Of a DNA stretch of 64,000 nt, positions 27,189-36,071 are shown one piece after another. Position numbers and translations under genes: made by a program. The stretch covers positions 372,001-436,000 of the forward strand of contig CBDANB010000006.1 of the NCBI GenBank assembly GCA_965197395.1. Reading direction: 5' to 3'. Source of the DNA: CAZYFH01 sp965197395 (lineage in GTDB: Bacteria; Acidobacteriota; Vicinamibacteria; Vicinamibacterales; UBA8438). The notes beneath the pieces are model-generated. The model was not told the DNA's origin and made no database searches. It saw only the letters and a list, made by a program, of their open reading frames with translations. Positions within the stretch are counted from its first letter, which is position 1. Each line of letters starts with the position of its first letter.

Positions 27189-28652
27189 ATGCGGACACAC
27201 GCGGTGAGCCGGTGGACGGTGCTGGTGCTGGCCGTGTTCTCGCTCGGCGCCGCCGCGCGCGACGTGCCGCTCGTGGAGGCCGTCAAAGCAGGATCCACAG
27301 CGTCGGTCCGCGCGCTGCTGGACCAGCGGGCGGACGTGAATGGCCCGGAGGCGGACGGCACGACCGCCCTGCACTGGGCCGTGCAAGGGGAGGCGGCGGC
27401 GCTCGTCGGGCTGCTGATCGATGCTGGGGCCGAGGTCGGGGCCGCCAACCGCTACGGGGTGACGCCGCTCTCGCTCGCCTGTCTCACCGGGAACGCCGGC
27501 ATCATTGCGCAGTTGCTCGAAGCGGGCGCCGACGCGAATGCGGCCACGGCGGGCGGCCGGACGGCGCTGATGACGGCGGCGCGGACCGGGGACGTCGCCG
27601 CGGTCGAGGTGCTCCTGGCCCACGGCGCGGACGTGCACGCGACGGACGATACGCACGGCCAGACGCCGCTGATGTGGGCGGCCGCCGAGAACAACGCGGG
27701 GGTGGTGGACACGCTGGTCCGGGCGGGCGCGGACGTGGGCGCGCGCACCAAGCATGGCTTCACCGCCTTTCTGTTCGCGGCGCGCGCGGGCCGCATCGAG
27801 GCGGCGACGGCGTTGCTCGCCGCCGGCGCGGACGTGGACGACGCCTTGTCGAACGGCGTCACGCCGCTGCTGCTGGCGATCACGAACAAGAACTTCGAGC
27901 TCGCGGCGGTCCTGCTGCGCGCGGGAGCGGATCCGAACGCGGACGCCGTCGGGTGGTCGGCGCTGCACCAGCTCGCCTGGAGTCGGCAGCCCCCCGTTGG
28001 GTTCGACAACCCCGAACCGGTGCACCGGGACGACGTCCACGCGCTCGACCTCGCCCGGCAGCTGCTGGCGCTCGGAGCGGACCCGAACGCCCGCATCGCG
28101 AAAGAATTGAAAGACCAGCCGCGGCAACGCAGCACCGGGGGGACGGGCGCGACGCCGTTCTTTAACGCGGCCCGGGTCGGCGACGCCGAGCTGATGCGCC
28201 TCCTCGCGGAGCACGGCGCCGATCCGTTGCTGCCGACCGAAGACAACACGACGCCGCTGATGGCCGCGGCGGGCGTCGATGTGTATCCCGGGACGGAACC
28301 CGGCACCAACGAGGAGGTGACCGAGGCGTTCACGTTCGTGCTCGAGCTGGGCGGAAACATCCATACCGTGAACGCCAAGGGTGAAACCGCCCTCCACGGT
28401 GCCGCGACACGGGGCGCTAACCCGATCGTGCAGATGCTCGTCGAGCGAGGCGCCTGTTTGGATGCGACCAACGACGCCGGGCACACGCCGTTGGCAATCG
28501 CCGAGGGGGTCCGTCAGTTGGTGTTCAGACCGCAGCCCGAGACCGCGGCCCTCCTCCGTCGGTTGATGGAGAGTCGCCCACCAACCTCGCCCGACCGGCC
28601 GCGTTGTGGCGGGATGGGACCCGTGGGCGATGCGAGAGGTGCAGGGGGCTAG
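27189..28652 (+). CDS. Secreted ankyrin-repeat protein
   Basis: A 487-residue protein with a signal peptide (to about residue 20, ...SLGAAARD) and about ten ankyrin repeats in sequence (DGTTALHWAVQGEA, YGVTPLSLACLTGN, GGRTALMTAARTGD, HGQTPLMWAAAENN and so on). GGAGAGGGG precedes ATG 27189. It follows the DUF1552 gene by 81 bp and completes a recurrent DUF1592-DUF1552-ankyrin operon. The last ~20 residues (SPDRPRCGG...) are encoded by a sequence repeated at 37.8 kb, so the natural C-terminus may have been replaced. Probably a periplasmic or surface protein-binding scaffold. Confidence 0.88.
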   Translation: MRTHAVSRWTVLVLAVFSLGAAARDVPLVEAVKAGSTASVRALLDQRADVNGPEADGTTALHWAVQGEAAALVGLLIDAGAEVGAANRYGVTPLSLACLTGNAGIIAQLLEAGADANAATAGGRTALMTAARTGDVAAVEVLLAHGADVHATDDTHGQTPLMWAAAENNAGVVDTLVRAGADVGARTKHGFTAFLFAARAGRIEAATALLAAGADVDDALSNGVTPLLLAITNKNFELAAVLLRAGADPNADAVGWSALHQLAWSRQPPVGFDNPEPVHRDDVHALDLARQLLALGADPNARIAKELKDQPRQRSTGGTGATPFFNAARVGDAELMRLLAEHGADPLLPTEDNTTPLMAAAGVDVYPGTEPGTNEEVTEAFTFVLELGGNIHTVNAKGETALHGAATRGANPIVQMLVERGACLDATNDAGHTPLAIAEGVRQLVFRPQPETAALLRRLMESRPPTSPDRPRCGGMGPVGDARGAGG

Positions 28653-28680
28653 CGGCGAGTTGCCTCAGCGCGCTGCCAGC
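28587..28680 (+). repeat. Dispersed direct repeat, copy A
   Basis: About 58 bases beginning CCCGACCGGCCGCGTTGTGG recur with about four mismatches at 37771-37834. Weaker similarity continues (CGGCGAGTTGCCTCAGCGCG here, CGGCGAGCTACCTCAGCGCG there), with about 25 bases missing in this copy. Copy A covers the 3' end of the ankyrin gene; copy B lies beside a TPR gene remnant. Probably a recombination scar between repeated gene families. Confidence 0.65.
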
Positions 28681-28721
28681 ACCGGAAGAGAATCAAGATA
28701 TCCAAGGTCTGAGATCCATAT

Positions 28722-28738
28722 TTTTGGTGTAACCAAAA
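28722..28738. promoter_or_regulatory. Perfect palindrome in AT-rich leader of the TonB receptor
   Basis: TTTTGGT-GTA-ACCAAAA, seven-base arms with a three-base centre, in an unusually AT-rich segment about 265 bp upstream of the receptor ATG at 29002. It could be an operator or a small hairpin. It is unlikely to terminate the ankyrin operon because no T-run follows. Function inferred only. Confidence 0.35.
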
Positions 28739-29001
28739 TCTTGAGCTGATGACGTGTCATAATTGGGGACTGAAAGTGTCAAAAGAGGACATTATGAGCC
28801 AGCTGCGCCAAGCCAGGACGGCGCGGTGTTTGCGTCTGACCATCCTGCTTCGGGTAGTCGAGATTGGCTCAGAGTCGTCGACATTTGCTCATATGGTCGA
28901 GTTTGGCTGCGCCATTCGCTAGTGGCGCGATTAATTTCTGATACTGTTTTGGCGGTCGTGCAACTGGGCGATCGTGTGACCGGCCAACTTCAGGAGGGTA
29001 A
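28739..29001. other. Leader region of TonB receptor
   Basis: AT-richer than its surroundings (for example CATAATTGG near 28760 and TTTTGGCGG near 28950) and without a credible gene. It probably carries the receptor promoter. I could not fix -35/-10 boxes with standard spacing. Confidence 0.35.
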
Positions 29002-31872
29002 ATGCGTTCATTTGCTGTCGCCGCGCTAATCGGATTCCTATCACTAGTCGGAGTGCTACTGGTCCCCGCAACCGCCGCCGCCCAAGCTGGGGGAGCGATA
29101 TCGGGCTTGGTCGAGGACGCGACGGGCGGCATCCTGCCCGGCGTGACGGTCGAGGTGGCGAGCCCCGTCCTCATTGAGGGCACGATCGCGGCCTTCACCG
29201 ACACCGCCGGCCGCTACACGATCATCAACCTGCGGCCGGGCACCTACACGGTGACGTTCACGCTGCCGGGGTTCAGCACGGTGATCCGCGAGGACGTGCT
29301 GCTGATGGGCGACAGCGCCGTGCAGATCAACGCCCAGCTAGCGGTCGGGGCAGTCGAGGAGACGGTGACGGTGACGGGCGAGTCGCCGGTGGTCGACGTG
29401 CAGCAGGTGCGCCGCCAGTCCGTCGTCACGCGCCAGATGATGGACATACTCCCGCAGGGACGCACCCTCGAAGCACGGACCCTGCTGATCCCCGGCGTGC
29501 GCAACACGGGGATGGGGGAAGGCGGAATGACTGCGAGCCAACATGGCTCCGACAGGTTTGACTCGCTGACGTTCCAGGACGGGATGCGCACGACCAACGT
29601 CTTTTGGGACATCAGAAACGGGTGGGAGCTGAACGACGCGGCGACGGCTGAGCTGACGTTCGAGACCGGCGGCTCCCCGGCGGAGGTGCAGGTGGGCGGC
29701 GTGGTCCAGAACGCCATTCCGAAGGAGGGGGGCAACACCTTCTCCGGAACCGTGTTCACCTACTATGGCACTGAGAACTTGCAGGGCGACAACCGCACGG
29801 CCGAGCTCAAGCAGCTGATCCGGGCGGGCGACCGGCTGCGGTATGACATCGACTTCAACCCGGCCTTCGGGGGCCCGATCGTGCAGGACAAGCTGTGGTT
29901 CTTCGGGTCCCATCGCACCCAGAACAACGATTTCTTCGTCGCGGACCAGTTCTTCAAGCCCGCGGGGTCGGTCAACCGCCTCGGGCACGACATCACCTTC
30001 GGCCATGCGGGCGAGCAGGCCTTTCAGAAAACAACCCGCTACAGCGGGCTGGCGCGCTTGACCCACCAGGTGACCCCGCGCAACAAGTGGCGGATCAGCT
30101 TCGCGCGTAACGCCCGCGACCATCCGTTCTGGCGACCCTCGGCGACCACCCCGCCGGAGTCGACGAGTCACCCCCCCCTACCAGTAGGCCACAACACGCA
30201 AGTGCGGTGGACAGCGTCGCTGTCGAACCGCTGGCTGGTCGAGCTCGGGGCGTCCGAGTTTTACGTCCGCTGGCGCCACGAGCCGCAGCGAGGGATGTAT
30301 GAGCTGATTCCAGAACTCGAGCTGACGACGGGCCAGTGGAGCGGGTCCACATACAGCCGTGGCACGCAGGGGGATCTGCGGTGGGCGACCAAGGGCTCGA
30401 CCTCGTATGTGACCGGCTCCCACAACTTCAAGACGGGCATCGACCTCACCTGGGGCAGCCTCAATCAGGACACCGTGTACTTTGCCGACACGCATGCATT
30501 GTTCTTCCTCGCAGGTAACCCGTTCCAAGTCCAAGTGGCCGCCGTCCCGTTGGGGAACTACGAAGTCCAGATCCAGCGCGACGTCGGGGTGTACGTGCAG
30601 GATCAGTGGACGATCGACCGGTTGACGTTGAATGTGGGGGCGCGGTTCGACTATTTCCGTGGCGGCACGCCGCCGATACAGGCCCCGGCGGGCGTCTGGG
30701 TGGGGGAGCGTAGCGTCCCGGCCCTCGCAGGGCCGAATTGGCGCGATGGCTCGGTGCGGTTCGGCGTGGCGTACGACCTGTTCGGGGACGGCCGGACCGC
30801 CCTCAAGGGCAATGTGAACCAGTACATCTCGGCGGAGAATGTCCTGACCACGTTGGATGCCAATCCGTTCTGCTGCGACTCCAGGGTCTTCCCCCGCCAG
30901 GAGAACCGCGCCTGGACCGATCTGGACGGGAACGGGGACGTCATCGACAGAACCAACAACCGGATCCAGCTCGAGGAGGTGGGCCCCTCCCCGCAAGGCG
31001 CGGACTTCGGCACGTCCACCGACGTCGTGCGCCTGGATCCGAGTCTCCAGCGGGACGGCAACTGGGAGTACAGCGTGACGCTGCAGCACGAGCTGCTGCC
31101 GGGGCTCTCGGTGACCGGCGGGTGGTATCGCCGCGACTTCACCAACCAGTTCTGGACGGACAACCGGCTGCTGGGTCCCGAAAACTACACGCCGTTCACC
31201 TTCACGGGGCCGGTGGATCCGCGGCTGCCCAACGGCGGCGGCGAGCGCATCACCGCGTACAACCTGAACCAGAGCCATTTCGGCATCGGCAGGGACAGGT
31301 GGCTCAGCAATTCGGATCTCAACGATATCCGCTACACCGGCTACGAGCTGGTCGTTGACGGCCGGCTCCCGAACGGCGGGTTCTTCGGGGGGAGCGTCAC
31401 GACGGAGAAGAGCCAGGTCGACACCTGTGAGGTCGACAACCCCAACAGCCTGCGGCACTGCGACCATCCCCGCCCGTTCCAGTCGTTTTACAAGCTCCAC
31501 GGGGCCTATCCGCTGCCGGGCGGCGTGATGCTCAGCGGCTTCCTGCAGGGGATGCCAGGTCCGGAGCAGTCCGCGAACTTCAACGTCACGACGCTGCCGG
31601 ATGGTTCCCCGCTCACGGGGGGGCAACGGATCACCATCGACCTGCTCCCGCCGGGGACCCATTTCCTCCCGCGTCAGACGAACCTCGATCTGCGGGTGTC
31701 ACGCCGGTTCGAAGTCGGGGGGACGTCGATTCTTCCGCTCGTCGACTTCTTCAACGTCTTCAACTCCAACACGACGCTCGGATGGAACGGCACGTACGGG
31801 CCGCAGTGGCAGCGCATCACCCAGATCATGCGCCCCCGGTTCGCCCGCATCGGCGTGGAGATCGAGTGGTGA
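29002..31872 (+). CDS. TonB-dependent receptor, Oar-like
   Basis: A complete 956-residue outer-membrane protein. CAGGAGGG lies seven bases before the ATG. Signal peptide to ...ATAAAQA, a CarboxypepD-reg domain (VEDATGGILPGVTVEVASP, LRPGTYTVTFTLPGF), a plug (EETVTVTGESPVVDV, LPQGRTLEARTLLIPGV) and a long barrel with an OmpA/Oar-type end (LRVSRRFEVGG, LPLVDFFNVFNSNT). Unlike the two receptors at the left of the window, it belongs to the Oar-like branch that is strongly expanded in Acidobacteriota. The classic TonB box is not obvious. It is followed by a strong GC hairpin. Substrate unknown. Confidence 0.93.
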   Translation: MRSFAVAALIGFLSLVGVLLVPATAAAQAGGAISGLVEDATGGILPGVTVEVASPVLIEGTIAAFTDTAGRYTIINLRPGTYTVTFTLPGFSTVIREDVLLMGDSAVQINAQLAVGAVEETVTVTGESPVVDVQQVRRQSVVTRQMMDILPQGRTLEARTLLIPGVRNTGMGEGGMTASQHGSDRFDSLTFQDGMRTTNVFWDIRNGWELNDAATAELTFETGGSPAEVQVGGVVQNAIPKEGGNTFSGTVFTYYGTENLQGDNRTAELKQLIRAGDRLRYDIDFNPAFGGPIVQDKLWFFGSHRTQNNDFFVADQFFKPAGSVNRLGHDITFGHAGEQAFQKTTRYSGLARLTHQVTPRNKWRISFARNARDHPFWRPSATTPPESTSHPPLPVGHNTQVRWTASLSNRWLVELGASEFYVRWRHEPQRGMYELIPELELTTGQWSGSTYSRGTQGDLRWATKGSTSYVTGSHNFKTGIDLTWGSLNQDTVYFADTHALFFLAGNPFQVQVAAVPLGNYEVQIQRDVGVYVQDQWTIDRLTLNVGARFDYFRGGTPPIQAPAGVWVGERSVPALAGPNWRDGSVRFGVAYDLFGDGRTALKGNVNQYISAENVLTTLDANPFCCDSRVFPRQENRAWTDLDGNGDVIDRTNNRIQLEEVGPSPQGADFGTSTDVVRLDPSLQRDGNWEYSVTLQHELLPGLSVTGGWYRRDFTNQFWTDNRLLGPENYTPFTFTGPVDPRLPNGGGERITAYNLNQSHFGIGRDRWLSNSDLNDIRYTGYELVVDGRLPNGGFFGGSVTTEKSQVDTCEVDNPNSLRHCDHPRPFQSFYKLHGAYPLPGGVMLSGFLQGMPGPEQSANFNVTTLPDGSPLTGGQRITIDLLPPGTHFLPRQTNLDLRVSRRFEVGGTSILPLVDFFNVFNSNTTLGWNGTYGPQWQRITQIMRPRFARIGVEIEW

Positions 31873-31931
31873 TGGTCGCGTGACCCCTCGACGAGGGCCC
31901 GATCTCCGGGCCGTCGATTTCGATCTGTGAG

Positions 31932-31964
31932 ACGGGGCCGGCCTTTTCCGAGGGCCGGCCCCGT
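31932..31964 (+). terminator. GC-rich hairpin after the TonB receptor
   Basis: ACGGGGCCGGCC and GGCCGGCCCCGT form a perfect 12-bp stem around a nine-base loop, 60 bp past the receptor stop and 50 bp before the next start. No T-tract follows, so it may act in part as an mRNA-stabilising hairpin. Confidence 0.65.
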
Positions 31965-32013
31965 CCGTGTATGGGCAGCGCGGGCGCAGGCGAGAGCAAA
32001 GCAAAGCAGCGGC

Positions 32014-34281
32014 ATGGGATTGCGAGCCCGTCGTCCACGATGGACTCCTCAGGCTGCGTGGACAGTCCTGTTCGCGCTTGTCTTTTGCGCCCCGGTCGAC
32101 GGTCAGCCGCCGGCGTCCCGCCCCCGTCCGCCGAGCAACGCGCGGATGGCGGAACGCCTCGAGGCGTTGGCCGCGGCGCCTGAATCCGCGTTTTTCAACC
32201 CCTTCGCCAACGCTGCGCGGCTGGAGATACTGCTCGGCATGCCGCCCGCCACCACCCCACGCGAGCAGGTGATCTACCAGGCGTCCGTTGCCGGGGAGAT
32301 GCTCAGGGCGGGCCGCACCCAGGACGCGACGGTCGAGCTCGAGCGGCTGCACCAGCTTCTGGAGGCCGGCGGCAGTGGGGTGCCGAGTGACCTCCCTGAC
32401 GGGTTCCGGCACGCGATGCGCCGCTCGCTCGGCATCGCGTATATGCGGCTCGCGCAGCGCGACAACTGCCTTCCGCCGAACCCGGCCGCGCGTTGTGCCC
32501 TCCCGATTGATCAGGCTGCCATACACCCGCATCAGGACAGTGCCCGGAAGGCGGTGGCGTTGTACGAGCAGATGGCGAAGGACGACCCCACCGACCTGAC
32601 CGTGCGATGGGTGCTCAACCTCGCGTACATGTGGCTAGGCGAGCACCCTGACGGCGTGCCACCGGCGTGGCTGATTCCTCGGTCGGCGTACGGCTCACGC
32701 GCCGGGTTCGGGGGGTTCGTGGACATCGCGCCGACACTCGGCCTCGATACCGTCGGTTTGGCGGGCGGCAGTGTGATGGAGGATTTTGATGCCGACGGCG
32801 ATCTCGACGTCATGGCGTCGTCGTGGGGATTGCGGGATCAGCTCCGCTATTTTCGGAACAACGGCGATGGCACCTTCGACGACGTGACGCTCGAGGCCGG
32901 GTTGGAAGGGATCGTCGGCGGACTGAATCTCGTCCACGCCGACTACGACAACGATGGCCTTGCCGACGTCTTCGTATTGCGGGGCGCGTGGTTGGATCAG
33001 CCGCACCCGAACTCGCTCCTCCGGGGGAACAGGGACGGGTCGTTCACCGACGTGACCGAGGCGGCCGGGTTACTGCGGGACGCTCCCACGCAGACGGCCG
33101 CATGGGGTGACTACGACAACGACGGCCATGTCGATCTCTTCGTCGGCAACGAGTCGCAGTTCGACTCCACCTATCCCTCCCAGCTGTTCCGCAACAACGG
33201 GGACGGCACGTTCACCGACATCGCCGACCGGGCCGGCGTTGCGGTGGTTGGCTTCGTCAAGGGCGTGGCGTGGGGCGACTACGACAACGACCGCCGCCTC
33301 GATCTCTACGTCTCGCGCTTCGGGGAACCAAACCAGCTGTTCCGCAACCAGGGGCCGTCGCCGAACGGGCGGTGGTCGTTCCGCGACGTGACGGCCGCCG
33401 CCGGTGTCGTAGAGCCAGTGGACAGCTTCCCGACGTGGTTCTTCGACTATGACAACGACGGGTGGCTCGACCTGTTTGTGGCTGCCCCAGCCTCCATGAG
33501 TGTGGAGCTACCAGCCACTGACCGTCTTGCCGATATGACGGCGGAGTATCTCGGGCAGCGCCGCCCGGTGGCGCATCCCCGCCTGCATCGCAACCAGGGT
33601 GACGGCTCGTTTGCCGATGTCACCGAAGCCGTGGGCCTCGACCGGATCATGCCCACGATGGGCAGCAACTACGGCGACCTGGACAACGACGGGTTTCCCG
33701 ATGTGTATCTCGGCACGGGCAACCCGCACTTCGAGATGCTCGTGCCGAATCGGGTGTTCCGCAACGTCGGTGGAATACGATTCATGGATGCGACGGCGGA
33801 CGGATTCGGGCACATCCAGAAGGGCCACGGGGTTTCGTTCGGCGACATCGATCACGACGGAGACCAAGACGTGTTCATGGTCCTCGGCGGCGCCTTCGAA
33901 GGCGACGAGTCTCAGAACGTCCTGCTGTTGAACCCCGGCCACGGCCATGCGTGGATCACGGTGAGGCTGCGGGGCACCGCGTCAAATCGCCTGGCGATCG
34001 GTGCACGCCTCACCGTCGAGGTGGCGACGCCCGATGGAGATCGGGCGATTCATGCCACGGTCGGGAGCGGCGGCAGCTTTGGTGCCTCGACGCTTCAGCA
34101 GGAGATCGGGCTGGGTAATGCGACGATGATTCGACGACTGGAGGTCGTCTGGCCGGGCAGTGGGCGACGCGACACTTATCGCGACGTTCCGCTCAATCGC
34201 GTGGTCCTTGCCCGCGAGGGCGCCGCGGCGGTGGAGCCGGTGGAGGTCCGACCCCTCAGACTCGGCCAGACGCTGGACTAA
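32014..34281 (+). CDS. CRTAC1-family FG-GAP/ASPIC-UnbV protein with TPR-like N-terminus
   Basis: About 755 residues. I prefer ATG 32014 because an ORF start at 31927 would lie inside the terminator hairpin; a signal peptide follows (WTVLFALVFCAPVDGQ). The N-terminal third is helical and TPR-like (RAGRTQDATVELERLHQLLE, SARKAVALYEQMAKDDP). It is followed by VCBS/FG-GAP propeller repeats with calcium-type loops (DFDADGDLDV, DYDNDGLADV, DYDNDGHVDL, DLDNDGFPDV, DIDHDGDQDV) and a C-terminal ASPIC/UnbV domain (NRLAIGARLTVEV, RRLEVVWPGSGRRD). Predicted secreted and calcium-binding; the precise function is unknown. Confidence 0.88.
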   Translation: MGLRARRPRWTPQAAWTVLFALVFCAPVDGQPPASRPRPPSNARMAERLEALAAAPESAFFNPFANAARLEILLGMPPATTPREQVIYQASVAGEMLRAGRTQDATVELERLHQLLEAGGSGVPSDLPDGFRHAMRRSLGIAYMRLAQRDNCLPPNPAARCALPIDQAAIHPHQDSARKAVALYEQMAKDDPTDLTVRWVLNLAYMWLGEHPDGVPPAWLIPRSAYGSRAGFGGFVDIAPTLGLDTVGLAGGSVMEDFDADGDLDVMASSWGLRDQLRYFRNNGDGTFDDVTLEAGLEGIVGGLNLVHADYDNDGLADVFVLRGAWLDQPHPNSLLRGNRDGSFTDVTEAAGLLRDAPTQTAAWGDYDNDGHVDLFVGNESQFDSTYPSQLFRNNGDGTFTDIADRAGVAVVGFVKGVAWGDYDNDRRLDLYVSRFGEPNQLFRNQGPSPNGRWSFRDVTAAAGVVEPVDSFPTWFFDYDNDGWLDLFVAAPASMSVELPATDRLADMTAEYLGQRRPVAHPRLHRNQGDGSFADVTEAVGLDRIMPTMGSNYGDLDNDGFPDVYLGTGNPHFEMLVPNRVFRNVGGIRFMDATADGFGHIQKGHGVSFGDIDHDGDQDVFMVLGGAFEGDESQNVLLLNPGHGHAWITVRLRGTASNRLAIGARLTVEVATPDGDRAIHATVGSGGSFGASTLQQEIGLGNATMIRRLEVVWPGSGRRDTYRDVPLNRVVLAREGAAAVEPVEVRPLRLGQTLD

Positions 34282-34295
34282 TCACGAGGGCCTTT

Positions 34296-36071
34296 GTGAG
34301 ACACTCAGCTCCTTTGGGCATTCAGGCGCACGCGGGCTGGCCGCGCGGGCTCGCCGCCGCAGCCATCCTGCTGGGTGGCCTGCACCCCGGCGTGTCGGCC
34401 CAGTCCGCCGCGGAGTGGTTCACCGAGCGCGCCGAGGCCGTGGGGCTCGACTTCGTGCACTTCAACGGCATGTCGGGCGAGTACTATTTCGAGGAGATGG
34501 TCGGGTCCGGCGTCGCGCTGCTCGACTTCGACAACGACGGCGACCTCGACGTCTACCTCGTGCAGGGACGGATGCTCGGCGCGGGCAAGACGCTGGCCGA
34601 TGCCGTGCTGCCGCCGCGGATGCCACTGCCGCTGACCGATCGGCTGTACCGGAACGACCTCGAGGTGCGCGCCGATGGCTCCCGCACGCTCCGGTTCACG
34701 GATGTCACCGAGGCGAGCGGCCTCGACGTGCGCTCGTACGGGATGGGCGTCGCGACCGGGGACATCGACAACGACGGCTGGGTCGACCTGTATCTGACCA
34801 CGCACGGGCCGGACCAGATGTTCCGCAACAACGGCGACGGGACCTTCACGGATGTCTCCACGCACACGGGCACGAGCCAGCCAGGGTGGAGCATCTCGGC
34901 CTCGTTCGTCGACCTCGACCGGGACGGGTGGCTCGACCTGTACGTCGGCAACTACGTCGAACACGATGAAGATCAGAAGTGCTTCACGACCCTCGGCGCA
35001 CGGGACTATTGCGGGCCGCAGGGGTTCCAGCCGGTGCCCGACCGACTGTATCGGAACCGTGGGGACGGGACGTTCGTGGACGTCACCGCTGCATCACAGG
35101 TGGCGCGCGACTACGGCCGTGCGATGGGGGTCGTGGCCGCCGATGTCGACGCCGATGGGTGGGTCGACCTCTATGTCGCCAACGACAACACGGAGAACCA
35201 GCTCTGGATCAACCAGCACGATGGCACGTTCAGGAACGAGGCGCTGCTGGCCGGGGTCGCGCTGAATCACGCGGGGAGTCCAGAGGCCGGAATGGGCGTC
35301 GACGCGGGCGACTTCGACGCCGACGGCGACGACGACCTGTTCCTGACCCACGTCATCCGGCAAACCAACACCCTCTACGTCAACGACGGAACCGGCCTGT
35401 TCGAGGATCGGAGCACGATGTCGGGACTCGGCGCCCCGAGCCTGCCCTATACCGGATTCGGCACGCTCTGGTTCGACTACGACAACGACGGCTGGCTCGA
35501 CGTTCTGGCGGTCAACGGGGCGGTCACGACCCAGCTCGTGGCGGCGACGGATCCGCATCCTTTGCACGAACCGAACCAGTTGTTTCGAAATCTGGGCAAC
35601 GGGCGGTTCGAGGAGGTCACCGCCCGCGCCGGCACGGTCTTCGAGCTCTCGGAGGTCAGCCGGGGTGCGGCCTTCGGCGATCTGGACAACGATGGCGATA
35701 TGGACGTCGTCATCACGAACAACGGCGGCCCGGTGCGACTCCTGCTCAACAACGTCGGCAACCGCAACCGGTGGCTCGGGTTGCGGCTCGTCGGCGGGAG
35801 TCCGCCCCGCGACATGTTGGGGGCGCGCGTCGGCGTCTTTCCGAGCGGCGGCCCGCCGCGGTGGCGGCGAGCGCGGACGGACGGCAGCTACGCGTCCGCC
35901 CACGATCCCCGTGTGCTCGTAGGCCTCGGCGCGGCAACGACGGTGCCGCGGGTCCGCGTCGTCTGGCCGAGCGGTCGGGTCGAGGAGTGGGCGGACCTCG
36001 CTGTGGATCAGTGGCTGACCCTGACCGAAGGGACCGGTCGCGAAGCACGGACCGGCCGAGAGGGCCCATGA
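34296..36071 (+). CDS. CRTAC1-family FG-GAP/ASPIC-UnbV protein
   Basis: A 591-residue secreted propeller with a signal region ending VSAQS. FG-GAP loops are DFDNDGDLDV, DIDNDGWVDL, DLDRDGWLDL, DVDADGWVDL, DFDADGDDDL, DYDNDGWLDV and DLDNDGDMDV. It ends in an ASPIC/UnbV domain (RDMLGARVGVFP, PRVRVVWPSGRVEEW). It starts 14 bp after the preceding CRTAC1 gene and overlaps the TPR gene by the ATGA at 36068-36071, so all three are one transcription unit. Extra N-terminal TPR-like sequence, present in the neighbour, is absent here. Confidence 0.9.
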   Translation: MRHSAPLGIQAHAGWPRGLAAAAILLGGLHPGVSAQSAAEWFTERAEAVGLDFVHFNGMSGEYYFEEMVGSGVALLDFDNDGDLDVYLVQGRMLGAGKTLADAVLPPRMPLPLTDRLYRNDLEVRADGSRTLRFTDVTEASGLDVRSYGMGVATGDIDNDGWVDLYLTTHGPDQMFRNNGDGTFTDVSTHTGTSQPGWSISASFVDLDRDGWLDLYVGNYVEHDEDQKCFTTLGARDYCGPQGFQPVPDRLYRNRGDGTFVDVTAASQVARDYGRAMGVVAADVDADGWVDLYVANDNTENQLWINQHDGTFRNEALLAGVALNHAGSPEAGMGVDAGDFDADGDDDLFLTHVIRQTNTLYVNDGTGLFEDRSTMSGLGAPSLPYTGFGTLWFDYDNDGWLDVLAVNGAVTTQLVAATDPHPLHEPNQLFRNLGNGRFEEVTARAGTVFELSEVSRGAAFGDLDNDGDMDVVITNNGGPVRLLLNNVGNRNRWLGLRLVGGSPPRDMLGARVGVFPSGGPPRWRRARTDGSYASAHDPRVLVGLGAATTVPRVRVVWPSGRVEEWADLAVDQWLTLTEGTGREARTGREGP

